Source: Rhizopus sp. PT2906
Taxonomy: Eukaryota > Mucoromycota > Mucoromycetes > Mucorales > Rhizopodaceae
NCBI GenBank assembly: GCA_025529335.1
Contig: JAMYHX010000247.1
Span: 1 to 62,406 of the forward strand
Direction: 5' to 3'
Length of the DNA stretch: 62,406 nt
Shown here: positions 44,595-55,492 of the stretch, in pieces
Layout: each line of letters starts with the position of its first letter
How positions within the stretch are numbered: position 1 is the stretch's first letter
The notes under the pieces: generated by a model
The model's input: the letters and a program-made list of their open reading frames with translations, nothing else
What the model was told of the DNA's origin: nothing
Database searches by the model: none
Made by a program: the position numbers and the translations under genes

Positions 44595-45771
44595 TTAAAC
44601 TTTACGAGAAAGCACAGCATAAACTATATAATCATAGTCGTCGGTCCTTAGCGAATGCCAGAGGTCAGTCAGGAACTTTTCTTCGTCTTGCTCATCTTTT
44701 AATCCAAGGACAGACTTAATGGCAGGCATCATGTCTTTTGCTACTTCATGCCAGCTCCAAGCAAATCTCTTTGCTGTTCCATTATCATCAGCTTTTTTGA
44801 ATGAAAGGTGAATAAAAAACGCTTCTTTTACATTTTAATAGCTTTACACATCTTACATTGCTTGCATTCAGATTGAACTATTTCAGCGCCGCCTACTTCC
44901 CCAACCATTCTTTTCAATTCCTTTCCGATGCGAGCATTCTGTCCTCTAGAATTTGAAACAACGTGCACTAAACGAAATGAAGATACGTAAATCAAGCGTA
45001 TGACTTGGTATATCATCTTACCTGAATCCGCAAACCTATGAATGGCATTATTACCATGGTGATCCTAATTCATTTTTAGTATAAAGACATCGTTTTTCTT
45101 GCAAGAAATAAACCTCTAAATCATGTTCTATAAGCTGAAGGAAGCCTCCTGTCTTTGTAACACGAAGTGCTTCCTTTATGGCAATTGGCCATTCTTCGTC
45201 TTTCGATGCATAAACAAGGTATCTTATTTGAACAAAATCAAAGGTACTATCTGGGTAGGGTAAACCTTTTACCACATCGGTCAACTCAAACGTAAAGTTT
45301 TTTGGTCGAGTTTTTTCATTCACTACATTTACGACATCACATCCAAAGTATGAACAAGCTGGGAATTCAATAGACATATCCTAAAGTTGCCTTGTTCAAT
45401 TACCCTTTACATTTTTATAAACCACTACGTACCATGGGCCATACACCAGAACCGTATCCTATGTCCAAGATGGATAGTTCTTTATTAAAATACAATGCTT
45501 CTCTTGCATTTGATAATATATTTCTATTTGGGATAACAGAAAGGATGAGCTCAAATGTCTATTAAAACACAACTGTACATATCCTCCAAATAAGCCCTTG
45601 AGAGCAAAATGTTGCTGAAAAAACGAAAATTGTATTAGACAATGGTTACATATTTGAACTTAATCATACGCCAGTGAGCCTTAGTTGTTCATCTTCATCT
45701 TTTGGCAACTAATATGTAGATGATTTTTCGTTATGGAACTCTCTCTCAGTCTTCAAGTGTATGGCACTCAT
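44595..45771 (-). pseudogene. SAM-dependent methyltransferase gene with a stop and a frameshift near the N-terminus
   Basis: Starts MSAIHLKTEREFHNEKSSTY and then meets an in-frame TAG at 45711-45709 before LPKDEDEQLRLTG|QHFALK, a pattern typical of fungal class I methyltransferases. Farther on, LFGGY and TFELILSVIPNRN are in different frames, separated by a 20-nt GT...AG segment. The rest is intact across several good GT-AG introns: ELSILDIGYGSGVWPM (motif I), DMSIEFPACSYFGCDVVNVV, GLPYPDSTFDFVQIRYLVYA, GGFLQLIEHDLE, and the C-terminus KRFAWSWHEVAKDMMP...YAVLSRKV. Substrate unknown. It is either a young pseudogene or carries two sequence errors; one nonsense codon and one frame break argue for the former. 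Confidence 0.65.
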
Positions 45772-46247
45772 GATACAATTAGGTAGTTTCAAGCGAAAAA
45801 AAAAAAAAAAAAAAAATAAGAAAAAAAGACTTGGATAAATGGCATTTTTTTAATGTAATCTGTATTACAGTTGACAGCTTACCAAACGTACAATGTGTTA
45901 CCACATAAATAGCTCACAGCTCTTGTATGATTGCATTAAACGGACAATTCATCATTCTACCGTAAATAATGAGCAATAACAACAAAACAATCGTTCATAT
46001 TGCCGACAAAATGGTCTATAAGAACATACTTTTAAAGTATATATTACTAAGCCTAAGCATAAAATAAAGCTTATTTGCTTCTATATATTACAACTACACA
46101 TCAGTCCTCCCCTGTTTGCATGCTGAACTTCAAATAATGACAGTAAGAGGAGTGACTTTAAAAATTAAGAGTCCATTGCAGATAGAGCAGACAGAAAAGG
46201 AGGGCGGTGACTGCAATGCTTTAAAAGAATGAATTGCCACGTTCTTT
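45772..46247. other. Intergenic with A tract
   Basis: A run at 45796-45817. The rest is AT-rich spacer between the methyltransferase start and the 3' end of the next minus-strand gene. Confidence 0.5.
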
Positions 46248-47069
46248 CTACAGTTTTTCAGCCAGTTTTTCCAAGACGTTTACCAGGCGATCCATTATCT
46301 CTCTTCGTTCTTCATGTTTTTTATCTTCTCTTGCCTTTTGCTCTTCTAATAACTCTACACGCCTGCGCATCAGGCATAGCATCTCTTTCCGGAATTCTTG
46401 TTCAGATAGCTCTTTTGGTGATTCTTGATGGGGGCTAAGCTGCGCCTGATCTGTTTCTGACGCGGCTGTAGAGCGCGATATTGTGCCATTCTCGGGAGAA
46501 CAAGCTGTTACAGGAGCAGGGCTAGATGGCATGGAAGCGCTAGTTGGGGGAATATGGCCTGTAATAGAGTTTTGAGGATTTGTTGTGTTGGATTCTTCCA
46601 GGGCTCCCTCTGACACAGAGTGTCGAGTAGTCTCTGGCGGAACGATACGACTGGTTTGAAAAATAAATGTTACTTTGTCGAAATAAGGCCAAATCTGTTG
46701 ACCTGTGGGGCCACCAGGTGTTAATGATGATGCTACATTACTGTATTTATGCTCTATTTCTTGCCATTTCATCTGCATCTTTTCTTTTGTCATATTTCCT
46801 AAAAAGTCTGGTGGTATCACTTTTTCTTTTTCAAGTTGCATCAAATGAAAAGCCAATGCGGCAAACGCCTTTTGATAATACTCCTCTCTTTGATTTGGTT
46901 CGTTTGTTATGTGTCTATAGAAAATGGCCATGATGTCTACTAGAATTGATATGGCTGGCTCTGGCCACACTACACATGCTGCTGCTTCTACTGCTTGCGG
47001 TGAACGTACGACTACTTTTTGCTGGTCCTTATCAAAAGAAACCATTCTGATACCTCTAAATCCTGGCAT
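46248..47069 (-). CDS. SANT/trihelix-like DNA-binding protein with C-terminal coiled coil
   Basis: Single exon, 273 aa from the ATG at 47069 (MPGFRGIRMVSFDKDQQKVV). Residues ~35-120 look like a Myb/SANT-like or trihelix fold with spaced tryptophans (VVWPEPAISILVDIMAIFYR; MQMKWQEIEHKYSNVASSL; QIWPYFDKVTFIF). A Ser/Thr/Pro-rich linker follows, then a strongly charged coiled coil (LCLMRRRVELLEEQKAREDK to LVNVLEKLAEKL) suited to dimerisation. Such compact architectures occur in multicopy fungal transcription-factor-like families and in domesticated transposon proteins. The frame is open further upstream, but that stretch encodes an (AAT)n-derived Tyr/Phe run. Intronless, unlike nearly all neighbours. 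Confidence 0.65.
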   Translation of the reverse strand: MPGFRGIRMVSFDKDQQKVVVRSPQAVEAAACVVWPEPAISILVDIMAIFYRHITNEPNQREEYYQKAFAALAFHLMQLEKEKVIPPDFLGNMTKEKMQMKWQEIEHKYSNVASSLTPGGPTGQQIWPYFDKVTFIFQTSRIVPPETTRHSVSEGALEESNTTNPQNSITGHIPPTSASMPSSPAPVTACSPENGTISRSTAASETDQAQLSPHQESPKELSEQEFRKEMLCLMRRRVELLEEQKAREDKKHEERREIMDRLVNVLEKLAEKL

Positions 47070-48446
47070 GTTTATGTTTACACAAGTTATATAATTGGCT
47101 TCTTTATGTACAAAAGTATATAAAAGAAGAAAGAAAGGAAAGAAAAAGAAATAATAACAATAATAATAATAATATGAAAAGGCTGTTGTTGAATCCATGC
47201 TCTTAAAAGGCACGTAACAGTGGCTTGCTTTGCTTTATTTGGAAGGTGACAAAATTTTTTATTTTAATTGGATCTGAGATTCAAATGGACGAATACTTTC
47301 TTTTTAAACAAGTGTATACACGAAATGATGTTTTATTTTTATAAAATAAAAGAAACACTCATAGAGCAAGTCTTTCACTGTCTCTCTTCTTCTTTAAACT
47401 CGACGATCTCTTTTTCATATGCTTCTACAATTTCGTCAACCTGTCACAAATTTCTTTTTATCATCTTGAATATTTGATGCTGTTGGTGTTGTTGGTGTTG
47501 TTGGTGTTGTTGTTGTTGTTGTTGTTGTTGAGGAAGAGCTTCGTTTCTTTCAATAACAGGCAAGATATCAACCGTGTCTCCTCAACTCAGCTTAACCACC
47601 GTTGCTAAAACATTCGGAAGCAAGAGTTTCGTTTTCAAAGTTCACAAAACGCGGCTTAAATAATGAGGTATTAATCGCAGTTACAAAAAGGAAACTGGTT
47701 AGACTTGCTTTGATTATTTTAGCTTGCAAACATGTAAAAAGCACTACGTTGTGCCTAAATCTGATTTTTAGGCTTTCTACAAGCCCGATAGAAAGCTTTC
47801 ATAATGTTTAAAAGGAAAGAAAAAGAACAAAAATGATCATCTTTTTACCTTTTTGCAAGTTTAAAAAGTCGACGACAAGCAAAGCTAATTCTTTGTTGAA
47901 AAGAAAAAGAGGGATGTTATTAAAAGGAGACGCGTGTAGTTTTATAGGATTAATGTAGTCAATTTATAGTAGAGTATATGCTCTGATGCGAAACTGCAAA
48001 CAGTTAATCTTTCTAATAATGTATGTTCCTGATCAGATTTGCCTTTTTATGAGATATTACAAGAAGTATTAACCATGAATGAGACCGCTAGGATGCATCC
48101 GACACTCCGAAATAGTACATGTGTCTTGTTTAATGAATTCAATGCAAGCAGCAGGGCTGTCTTTAGCAGGAATACTTTTGAAATAGCCATTAGGAGTATG
48201 TCTCGGAATATTCCTTTAAGCGTTATTTTGTTCATATTTGAATAGAACAAGAGAGATAAAGGCGCTAATATTACACTGGCATGACTATTTCGCCTGTCTA
48301 CTTTGAGAATGCGCCGGACAGGGAGAGATGCTTTTTTTTTTTCTTTAGAAACAGGACAAACTTTATCCTTTGGCCATTTAGCTATTTAACCTCAGACTCT
48401 CTTTTAGGGTTAAAATGCCGTAACTAGGGTCCAGCCTCTTTTCTTC
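47070..48446. other. Intergenic with microsatellite and diverged repeat
   Basis: A (GTT/GGT)n trinucleotide tract at 47480-47530. A diverged repeat at 47840-47975 pairs with 31990-32115. A short frame at 48039-48245 has no support. Confidence 0.5.
47840..47975. repeat. Diverged repeat, similar to 31990-32115
   Basis: Same order of blocks as the other copy (TTTGTTGAAAAGAAAAAGA, GATGTTATTAAAAGGAGA, TTTTATAGGATTAATGTAGT), roughly 75 percent similar by eye, with small indels. Confidence 0.45.
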
Positions 48447-49044
48447 ATGTCACTTTTAGCTTTTCGTCTCAGACCAGCCATCGTTATAAATACCACCAGA
48501 CGACGTTTATTTGCCTCAAAAACAGTTGTTGTCGATCGTCAATTACCTAGTCCTCCTCCACCCTCTAGAAAGCGTTGGATCTGGGCTGGTGCAGGTGTCG
48601 GTGCTGTCGTCTGGGCTGTTGGTCTCGGTGCAGCTTTAAACCACCAACGTCTGTCAAGCAGTGTCGTTCATGGCACATTATTTACCGTAAAATATGACCC
48701 TCGTGTGATTGCTCTCGTAGGAGACCGCGTGAACTATGCCGACAACTGGCCATGGATTGGTGGAACTGTAAATCACTTGAAAGGAAAGGTTGACATTACA
48801 TTTGACATTAAGGGATCATCAAGTAAGGAGAAAAGGCAGTAAAGACACAATTCTTTTCCCTTTTTAATTATATTTTTTATTATTAGACGAACGAGCGCGT
48901 GTGCATTTTGTATCAAGACGAGTTGGCTATGAATGGAGGACAGTAGAGTTTTCTGTGACCCGAGAATCAGATAAGAAGACAGTAGACATTGGCCATCAAG
49001 CTTTAATCGAATCTGGAGATTCCTTGATTGTACAACAGCAATAA
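48447..49044 (+). CDS. COA1: COA1-type cytochrome oxidase assembly factor
   Basis: Two exons (48447-48822, 48887-49044) give 177 aa. The N-terminus is basic and Ser/Arg-rich (LRPAIVINTTRRRLFASKTV), a mitochondrial targeting type. One transmembrane segment follows (WIWAGAGVGAVVWAVGLGAA). The intermembrane-space domain has the Coa1/TIMM21-like pattern: VGDRVNYADNWPWIGGTVNH, LKGKVDITFDIKGS, RVHFVSRRVGYEWRTVEFSV. Coa1 assists early Cox1 maturation in yeast. Its stop lies 18 nt from the stop of the convergent gene. Confidence 0.83.
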
Positions 49045-49062
49045 ACTATATCTCTTTATTAT

Positions 49063-51285
49063 TTACACATTATTACAAAGACCATTCATAAATATTTGAT
49101 TTTCAATATCAACAATATCAGCTGCTACATGATTTGAAGGACAATTAATGCTTTCCAGCTTCTCCTCCCATGTCTTTGATTCACCCAGTATCCTCGTATC
49201 CCAGACGGTTGCATTAAGTTCCGAGACAAATCTTTGCCTGACCTCAGCATCAAATACATCCACTCGAGGACCACTCACTTGTCGATCACGAGACGAGCGA
49301 TCCACTCGACAGCAATAGAATTGAGGTGTACGATAAACGATACGAGTCTTTGAGAGGTCATAATGAGTTTTGATTTGTAGAATAAGTCGATCCACGTCTC
49401 TTAGATAGGGCTCTAATTCTAAAAAGGCAGCATCCCAATTTCCAAGCGAAAACACTGCTACATCAGTAGCTACAGTATTACCATCCACTGCAGCTTGCCA
49501 AGGAGGATTGTTAAGATATGTAAGGCCATCCCATTTATAGGAACTAATTTTAAAGGCATCTCTAGGATTACGCTTCCTAATCTCGGGATCATCCCATTCT
49601 GTGTGGCCTAGACGTTTCGATTGAGCAATCGTATTGTTCATATCCACATTCACACGTCGTCCACCCGCATCAAACCACACGGGTTGCCAAAATGGTTCTG
49701 TGTAATCTTCGCAGTAGCAACTTCTTGTCTGTTCAGGTATGAAATACTTGTATTCTTGAGGAGAACTATAGCCAATCTCGGGCTGGTTCATAGTTTGCGT
49801 AGGTAATGTAGCCTGACGCTTGTCCAAAGAAGATGTTAAAGTCTTGTTGATATTAGGTAAGAGATCGTCAGGAACAATAGACTCCGTAATGTGATTTTCC
49901 CAGTTTTTGCACCAATGACCGTGACTAATAAACTTTTTAAGTGATCGACGGATGTTTGAGTCACCATACATATCCATCCCACGACTGTATTTGTGAGCTA
50001 CACACCGATTGAAATGCTCATAAGTTATATGACGATATCTACAGCTATAAGGAGCCCAATATTTGCCATGGCGAGTAAGACCCAAGACCTGAACCTGTTT
50101 ACGAGACTTTGGCCAAGGCAGCCATCTTCCAGGATGATCTGAACCGGTACAGAGAGCTAATTTCAGATGCTCATCCAGTAACTTCTCTGCAAGTTTCTCA
50201 GGATCACCATTATTTCTATCCCCAATAAGCAGCTTTTGAGTAGGTAGGACAGGTAATTCGATAGGTGCATAGGGTGTCACAGGACCGTATTCAAAGTTGT
50301 ACCTGCCTTCCAAAAATTCCAAGAGCGCAAAAAGTTTGTATTCACCTTCCTGAGGAAGAGTAATTTGAGCTTCATAGATACGCATCCTCATTCGTTCATA
50401 CAATTCATCTTCCCTTAGACGTGCCCACTCTGGAAGGTTAGTGCTAACATGATTCAACATTCTTGCCATTGTTCTTAGCAGTCTGTGGCCTGACCAAGGT
50501 TGCATTTGAATAGGAAGGCTTGCGTTTGTTTTCAAGTCCTGAAGCCAGGTCATGGCAGTATCCCACCAGGGGTAGGTCAAATCTTGATTATTTCTTGGAT
50601 AGGGCTTATATAGAAAATGGTGTGGATCTTCAGTATCTATAGGTCGATAAGGTACGATCAACCTTATGCACAGCTGATCGCCTTGATGAAGACTTGATTG
50701 ATTGGAAAAGGGCAAGAGAACAAAAGGTTCGTTCAAGTTGATACTGTTGTCTTCAAAAAAGTCATCTGAATCTTTTGATGGAACATATTCAGCCACGATA
50801 TGACGGAGAATAGGGTAAGGAATAGGCTGTCGTGCGCAGGCGAATGTGTCACTGGAGGGATTCGTTGTATGGTCTAACCACTGCTCTGTCCAAGGCACTG
50901 ACTTCTTCAAAAGCTTATTGATGGTTACTGTCTCTATCATTCCCCTTGATCCAGGAAACCAAATGAGCATGTTATCTTCTACTGGGTATTTATCCAAATC
51001 AATATAATATGGTTCTTTCTGCGTTGGAACTGTAAAGTTGATATTTCTATTGGGGATATTAGAACTGTTTGTGGGTTATGTATTTGATGATGGGCTATCC
51101 GATAGATCTAGATTTTGATCCATTCCCTCCTCCTCTTCAAATGAATCAATATAATTTGACCGAGTGAAGTATATTAAATAAGATGTAACAGAGATAATCC
51201 CAATGGCCAAGATTAAAACATGCCATTTTTTTTTAGATGTTTGCCTTGGCGTCTGCTGCTCTAATAAAGAATACTCGGCAGTCAT
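49063..51285 (-). CDS. Type II membrane SGNH/PC-esterase-like protein, interrupted by an in-frame TAA
   Basis: A minus-strand frame from ATG 51285 to 49063 is open for about 740 codons except for one TAA at 51078-51076. The first part has a short cytosolic tail and a signal anchor (WHVLILAIGIISVTSYLIYF). The second part holds an acyl-esterase-like lumenal domain: the block GDSNIRRSLKKFISHGHW (GDS nucleophile motif), then paired cysteines and FSLGNWDAAFLELEPYLRDV. This resembles fungal PC-esterase/NXPE-type glycan-modifying proteins of the Golgi. Either the TAA is a lesion, or a 96-nt intron (51160-51065) with a poor GTCAAA donor removes it: splicing there preserves frame (FTR|SNIPN). Substrate unknown. 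Confidence 0.6.
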
Positions 51286-52372
51286 TTGAAAAGGGGAGGA
51301 AAGAAAGCAAGAAAAAAAAGGGAATAAAATATAGACTAATTAAGCTATGATCTGGAATTAAAATAAGTTTATTTTTGTGGAGACCAAAAGCGGAAAGATC
51401 TTGATTCATGACCCTTTCCGAAAAAATAAAAATACAAAGGGTAGTTCGCAGTTGGCCCCAAGTGGGCGTTCAACAAACATCGCTTATCCATCAAGCTTCG
51501 CCTCCAAGGACCAATGATGACAATCCCACGGTCCTTTATTCTCACGTTTGGAGAGTGGGTCGTTCTGCGGGAAGCGACTTCTTTTTATAAGCTTTTTACC
51601 ATTTCTTGACACCTATGGATTCCACATTCATACATTTTATTACAGTCCTCCCAACAAAAACCTTGATCACTATATCTCTTTTTTTTTCAAACAGTGAAGT
51701 ATCCATATAACGAGGATCGCCTTTGAATCCATTACAAGATATACAGGGGCGTGAAGACGCTTCTGTATTTCCCAGAAGAACTAAATGCTCCACATGCGTG
51801 ATAACAATAATAGGCAGCAAGGTCGGCTCCAGGGTCTCTGATACTTCATCTACGATCACATATCTAGGCTGGGAGTTTAATGAGTCATGACTGATATGGT
51901 TTGAATAAAACATAAATTACCTTTCTTTAGTGTTATAGGCAAACTTTATTATATTGAATAATATGCTATCTTTAACCTGCTTCGTTGTCTTTTCTGTGTT
52001 TAGTTTTACTTGGAAAGAGGGAAAAAGTAAAGAGGAAAAAGAAGTATTGGAAATATTGATATTTATAACAGTTAGCTAAAACGCGAAACAACTCTAATTT
52101 GCCTATTTGGTGTTTTGTAATTGAATCAATTTTTGTTTTCCTTTTAGATGGGTTGCAGCAAATTCAGCTGTAAAGAGCCCACACATCCTTGTCGTTAAGC
52201 TCCTTCAGATCGTTTCGAAGATTATGCCCATGTGTTTTTGATGTTTTAATGGTGGAAAATAATATAGCTGGGGTTTTTTTGTACACACACACACACACTG
52301 GTTGCTCCGCATAAATTCACTGGTATTTTCTATTCTTTCTTTCTTTTTCTCTTATTTTCTTGTCTTTGCATA
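51286..52372. other. Intergenic containing a helicase relic
   Basis: Apart from the relic at 51596-51913 there is no gene. A (CA)n run lies at 52281-52298, about 75 nt before the HSP78 start. No clean heat-shock element array is visible. Confidence 0.5.
51596..51913 (-). pseudogene. Fragment of a superfamily 1 helicase (ZNFX1/NFX1-type)
   Basis: A 105-aa frame with RYVIVDEVSETLEPTLLPII (Walker B/motif II, DExx-E) then HVEHLVLLGNTEASSRPCIS (degenerate motif III; functional copies have G-D-x-x-Q-L-R-P) and DPRYMDTSLFEKK, the usual ...y.mdvSLFERL continuation. Helicase motifs I and IV-VI are absent. This is a truncated, non-functional copy. ZNFX1-type helicases act with RNA silencing in several eukaryotes, so the parent may matter. 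Confidence 0.55.
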
Positions 52373-55300
52373 ATGTTAAGACTATCTCAACGTAGTATTC
52401 TTCGTAACACAACATCATCAACAATAACAAAAATAACACGTCGTTCATTATACTTGAATGACGTGAAAAAGTCATGCAATGTCAAAATTCCTTCTTCCAC
52501 TATTGCAATCACTTTAAGACAGCAACACTGGAAAACAAACAGTGGCTTACTCTATCACTCAAAGAGACTCTACAATGGTAAATCTTCCTAATCTGTCTCT
52601 TCCCCGAGCATTCTTTCAGCTAACACTCTTTATCTTTAACTGACAGGTGGCATGCCTCAAGGTGGATTTCGATTAAATCCAAACCAGGCTCAGGAACAAC
52701 AAAAGGCACTAGAACAATATGTAATTAAGCGCAATGGATTATAGATTAAGAATCAAATATTTAATCTCTATGCTAGGGTATTGATCTTACTGCGATGGCA
52801 GAAAAGGGCAAATTAGGTAAATTGATTCTGGAGATTTCCAATTCGGTGATTAAAACTTTGCATTAATCTAGACCCTGTTATTGGTCGTGATGAGGAGATT
52901 CGAAGGACACTTGAAGGTAAGCTTATGGAAAAAGTGGATATTATCAAAGCTATAACACTAAGGTTTTCATAGTGTAAGAACATCTATTCTATAAATCATT
53001 CAAAGAGAGAGAGAGAGAGATTGACGTTGTTCTATAGCTTGGCTCGACGTACAAAGAACAACCCAGTACTTATTGGTGAAGCAGGGTAAGAATTTAAGGA
53101 CAACAACAAAGAAAGAGGGAACTAATGTTCTAATAGTGTTGGTAAAACCGCTATCGCTGAAGTAAGCTTGAGGTGTATATGCTAGAATATCCTCCTAAAC
53201 TGAAGATATAGGGACTTGCTCAACGTATTATCTCTAATGAAGTTCCCGAATCTATTCAAGGAAAGCGTGTAATTGCATTAGATTTAGGGGTAAGTAGGGC
53301 CAAGTAAATTTCCTTGTAGATTCAAGTATATTAATGTATTTATACATAGGCACTTGTAGCTGGTGCTAAATACAGGTAAAATAACTTACTCGATGAAAAC
53401 CTCAAGACTTAATATCCATATTAGAGGAGAATTTGAAGATCGACTGAAAGGTGTACTAAAAGAAGTCTCTGAGTCTGAGGGAAAGATTATCTTATTTATC
53501 GACGAAATACACATGCTTCTTGGCCTAGGAAAGTCAGAAGGAGCCATGGATGCCGGTAACCTGCTCAAGCCTGCTCTTGCAAGAGGTCAACTTCGCTGTG
53601 TAGGTGCAACAACTGTTGATGAATACCGCAAGTACATCATGCAGGACCCAGCTTTAGCACGACGTTTCCAGCAGGTCATGGTAAACGAACCTTCAGTACA
53701 AGACACTATTTCTATTCTCCGTGGTCTTAAGGAACGTTATGAAGTACATCATGGTGTGCGTATCTCTGATGCTGCTATTGTTGCAGCAGCTCTTCATTCA
53801 CACCGATACATCGCAGATCGATTCCTTCCGGATAAGGCTATTGATCTACTTGATGAAGCCTGCTCAAAGCTTAGACTACAGCAAGAAAGTAAACCAGAGG
53901 CTCTTGAAAGTTTGGATCGTCAAATTATGACAATTCAGATCGAATTAGAATCTTTGCGCAAAGAAACAGACGTCATGTCGGTTGAGCGAAGAGAAAAGCT
54001 AAAGGCCGATCTTGAAACAAAGCAAAAAGAAAGCGAACGGCTATCAGCCATTTGGAACCAAGAGCGTAAAAAACTGGAAGATATTAAGCGAGTCAAAGAA
54101 GATTTAGAAAAGGCGCGTGTTGAATTAGAAGCAGCCCAAAGAAACGGTAACTTCCAGCGTGCCTCTGAACTTCGTTATGGTGTCATTCCTGGTTTGGAAA
54201 AACAACTTCCGACAGACACAGCAGAAGAAGAGAACCCTGAGTCGCTTATTCATGAGCGTGTGACATCAAATGACATTGCGCGCGTAGTATCGCATATGAC
54301 GGGTATTCCAGTAAGAAACCTTATGAAGGGTGAACGAGAAAAGTTACTGCATATGGAGGATGTCTTATCGGAGCGTGTTGTTGGTCAAGATGAGGCAATC
54401 AAGGCTGTAGCAGAAGCTGTTCGCCTCAGCCGAGCTGGTCTTCAAAATCCATCTAGACCTATTGCTTCTTTCCTATTCTTGGGGCCTACAGGTGTGGGCA
54501 AGACTGAGCTCTGTAAGACGATTGCAAAATTCCTGTTTGATACAGAGAATGCCATTGTACGAGTTGACATGTCTGAGTATATGGAAAAGTTCAGTGTTAG
54601 TCGCTTGATCGGTTCTCCTCCAGGATATGTCGGACATGAAGAAGGCGGCGAACTTACTGAAGCGGTTAGACGTAGACCCTACGCTGTTGTCCTCTTGGAT
54701 GAGATGGAAAAAGCTCATAGAGATGTTTCTAACATTCTATTACAAGTCTTGGATGACGGTATCTTGACGGATACAAAAGGCAGAAAAATCGATTTCCGCA
54801 ACACAATTATCATCATGACATCTAACCTCGGTGCGGAAGCTTTAGTATCAGATAGCGGGGTTAGTGGCGAAGTGAGTCGAATGGCTAAAGAACGCGTACT
54901 TGATGCAGTCAAGCACTCATTTGCGCCAGAATTCATCAACCGTATTGACGAAATGGTCATATTCAACCGTCTATCAAAGGAAGCTCTTAGAGATATTGTC
55001 GATGTTCGCTTAAAAGAAATTGAGGAGAGAACAAGTGATCGCCGCATAAAGATTGACGTTGATGTCAAGGCTAGAGACTGGTTAGGCGAGCGTGGATATG
55101 ATCCCGCTTATGGTGCACGTCCTTTGAACCGTTTGATTCAAAAGAAACTCTTGAACCCACTGGCTCGCTTATTGATCGACGGAGGTATCCGTACTGGCGA
55201 GACGGCAAAAGTAACGGTTGAAAGATTACCCTCTGGCGAAACAGATTTAGTCGTTCACCGTAATCATGAACCAGGTACTGCCTCTACAGAAGAGAAAAAC

Positions 55301-55393
55301 TTGATTGAAGAGAAGATGGCGCCTGTTGGTGATCAAGAATCCGTCATTCAAGAGGAAGAAGAAGAGAACAACAAGAAAGATGACCAAGCTTAA
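52373..55393 (+). CDS. HSP78: Mitochondrial HSP78 (ClpB-type disaggregase)
   Basis: Ten exons: 52373-52577, 52647-52720, 52777-52816, 52872-52916, a single nucleotide at 52973, 53038-53085, 53137-53161, 53212-53289, 53350-53375, 53425-55393; 836 aa. The N-terminus is Ser/Thr/Arg-rich, as for mitochondrial import, and lacks the ClpB N-domain, as in Hsp78. NBD1 has GEAGVGKT, IILFIDEIHMLLG and LARRFQQV. A middle coiled coil (~LESLDRQIMTIQIELESL) follows. NBD2 has LGPTGVGKTELC, AVVLLDEMEKAH, GYDPAYGARPLNR. It resolves protein aggregates in the matrix with mtHsp70. Without the one-nucleotide exon the frame breaks; with it RRTLE-V-LARRTKNNPVLI is restored. Confidence 0.93.
52973..52973 (+). other. 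Candidate 1-nt micro-exon of HSP78
   Basis: T at 52973 is bounded by ...TTTTCATAG on its left and GTAAGAAC on its right. Flanking introns would be 52917-52972 (56 nt) and 52974-53037 (64 nt), both with good donors (GTAAGC, GTAAGA) and TAG acceptors. It completes the codon G|T|C for Val122 in the conserved EVLARR block. Confidence 0.7.
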
Positions 55394-55492
55394 TTTTATT
55401 TGTAAAATGCGGAATTTAAGTTGTCTGCTTTAGTTTTTTTTTTTTTTCTTTTTTCTTTTTTTGTACTTTTACTCTTTTTTTTTTTTATAAAC

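Noticed and set aside
47070..47213. N-terminal extension of the SANT-like protein
   Set aside because: Low-complexity Tyr/Phe sequence from (AAT)n repeats in the 5' region.
47480..47530. CRISPR-like or tandem repeat array
   Set aside because: Simple trinucleotide microsatellite (GTT/GGT); no spacer structure.
55430..55490. Possible terminator/promoter structure between HSP78 and the epimerase
   Set aside because: Only T-rich runs common throughout the window; no pairing stem.
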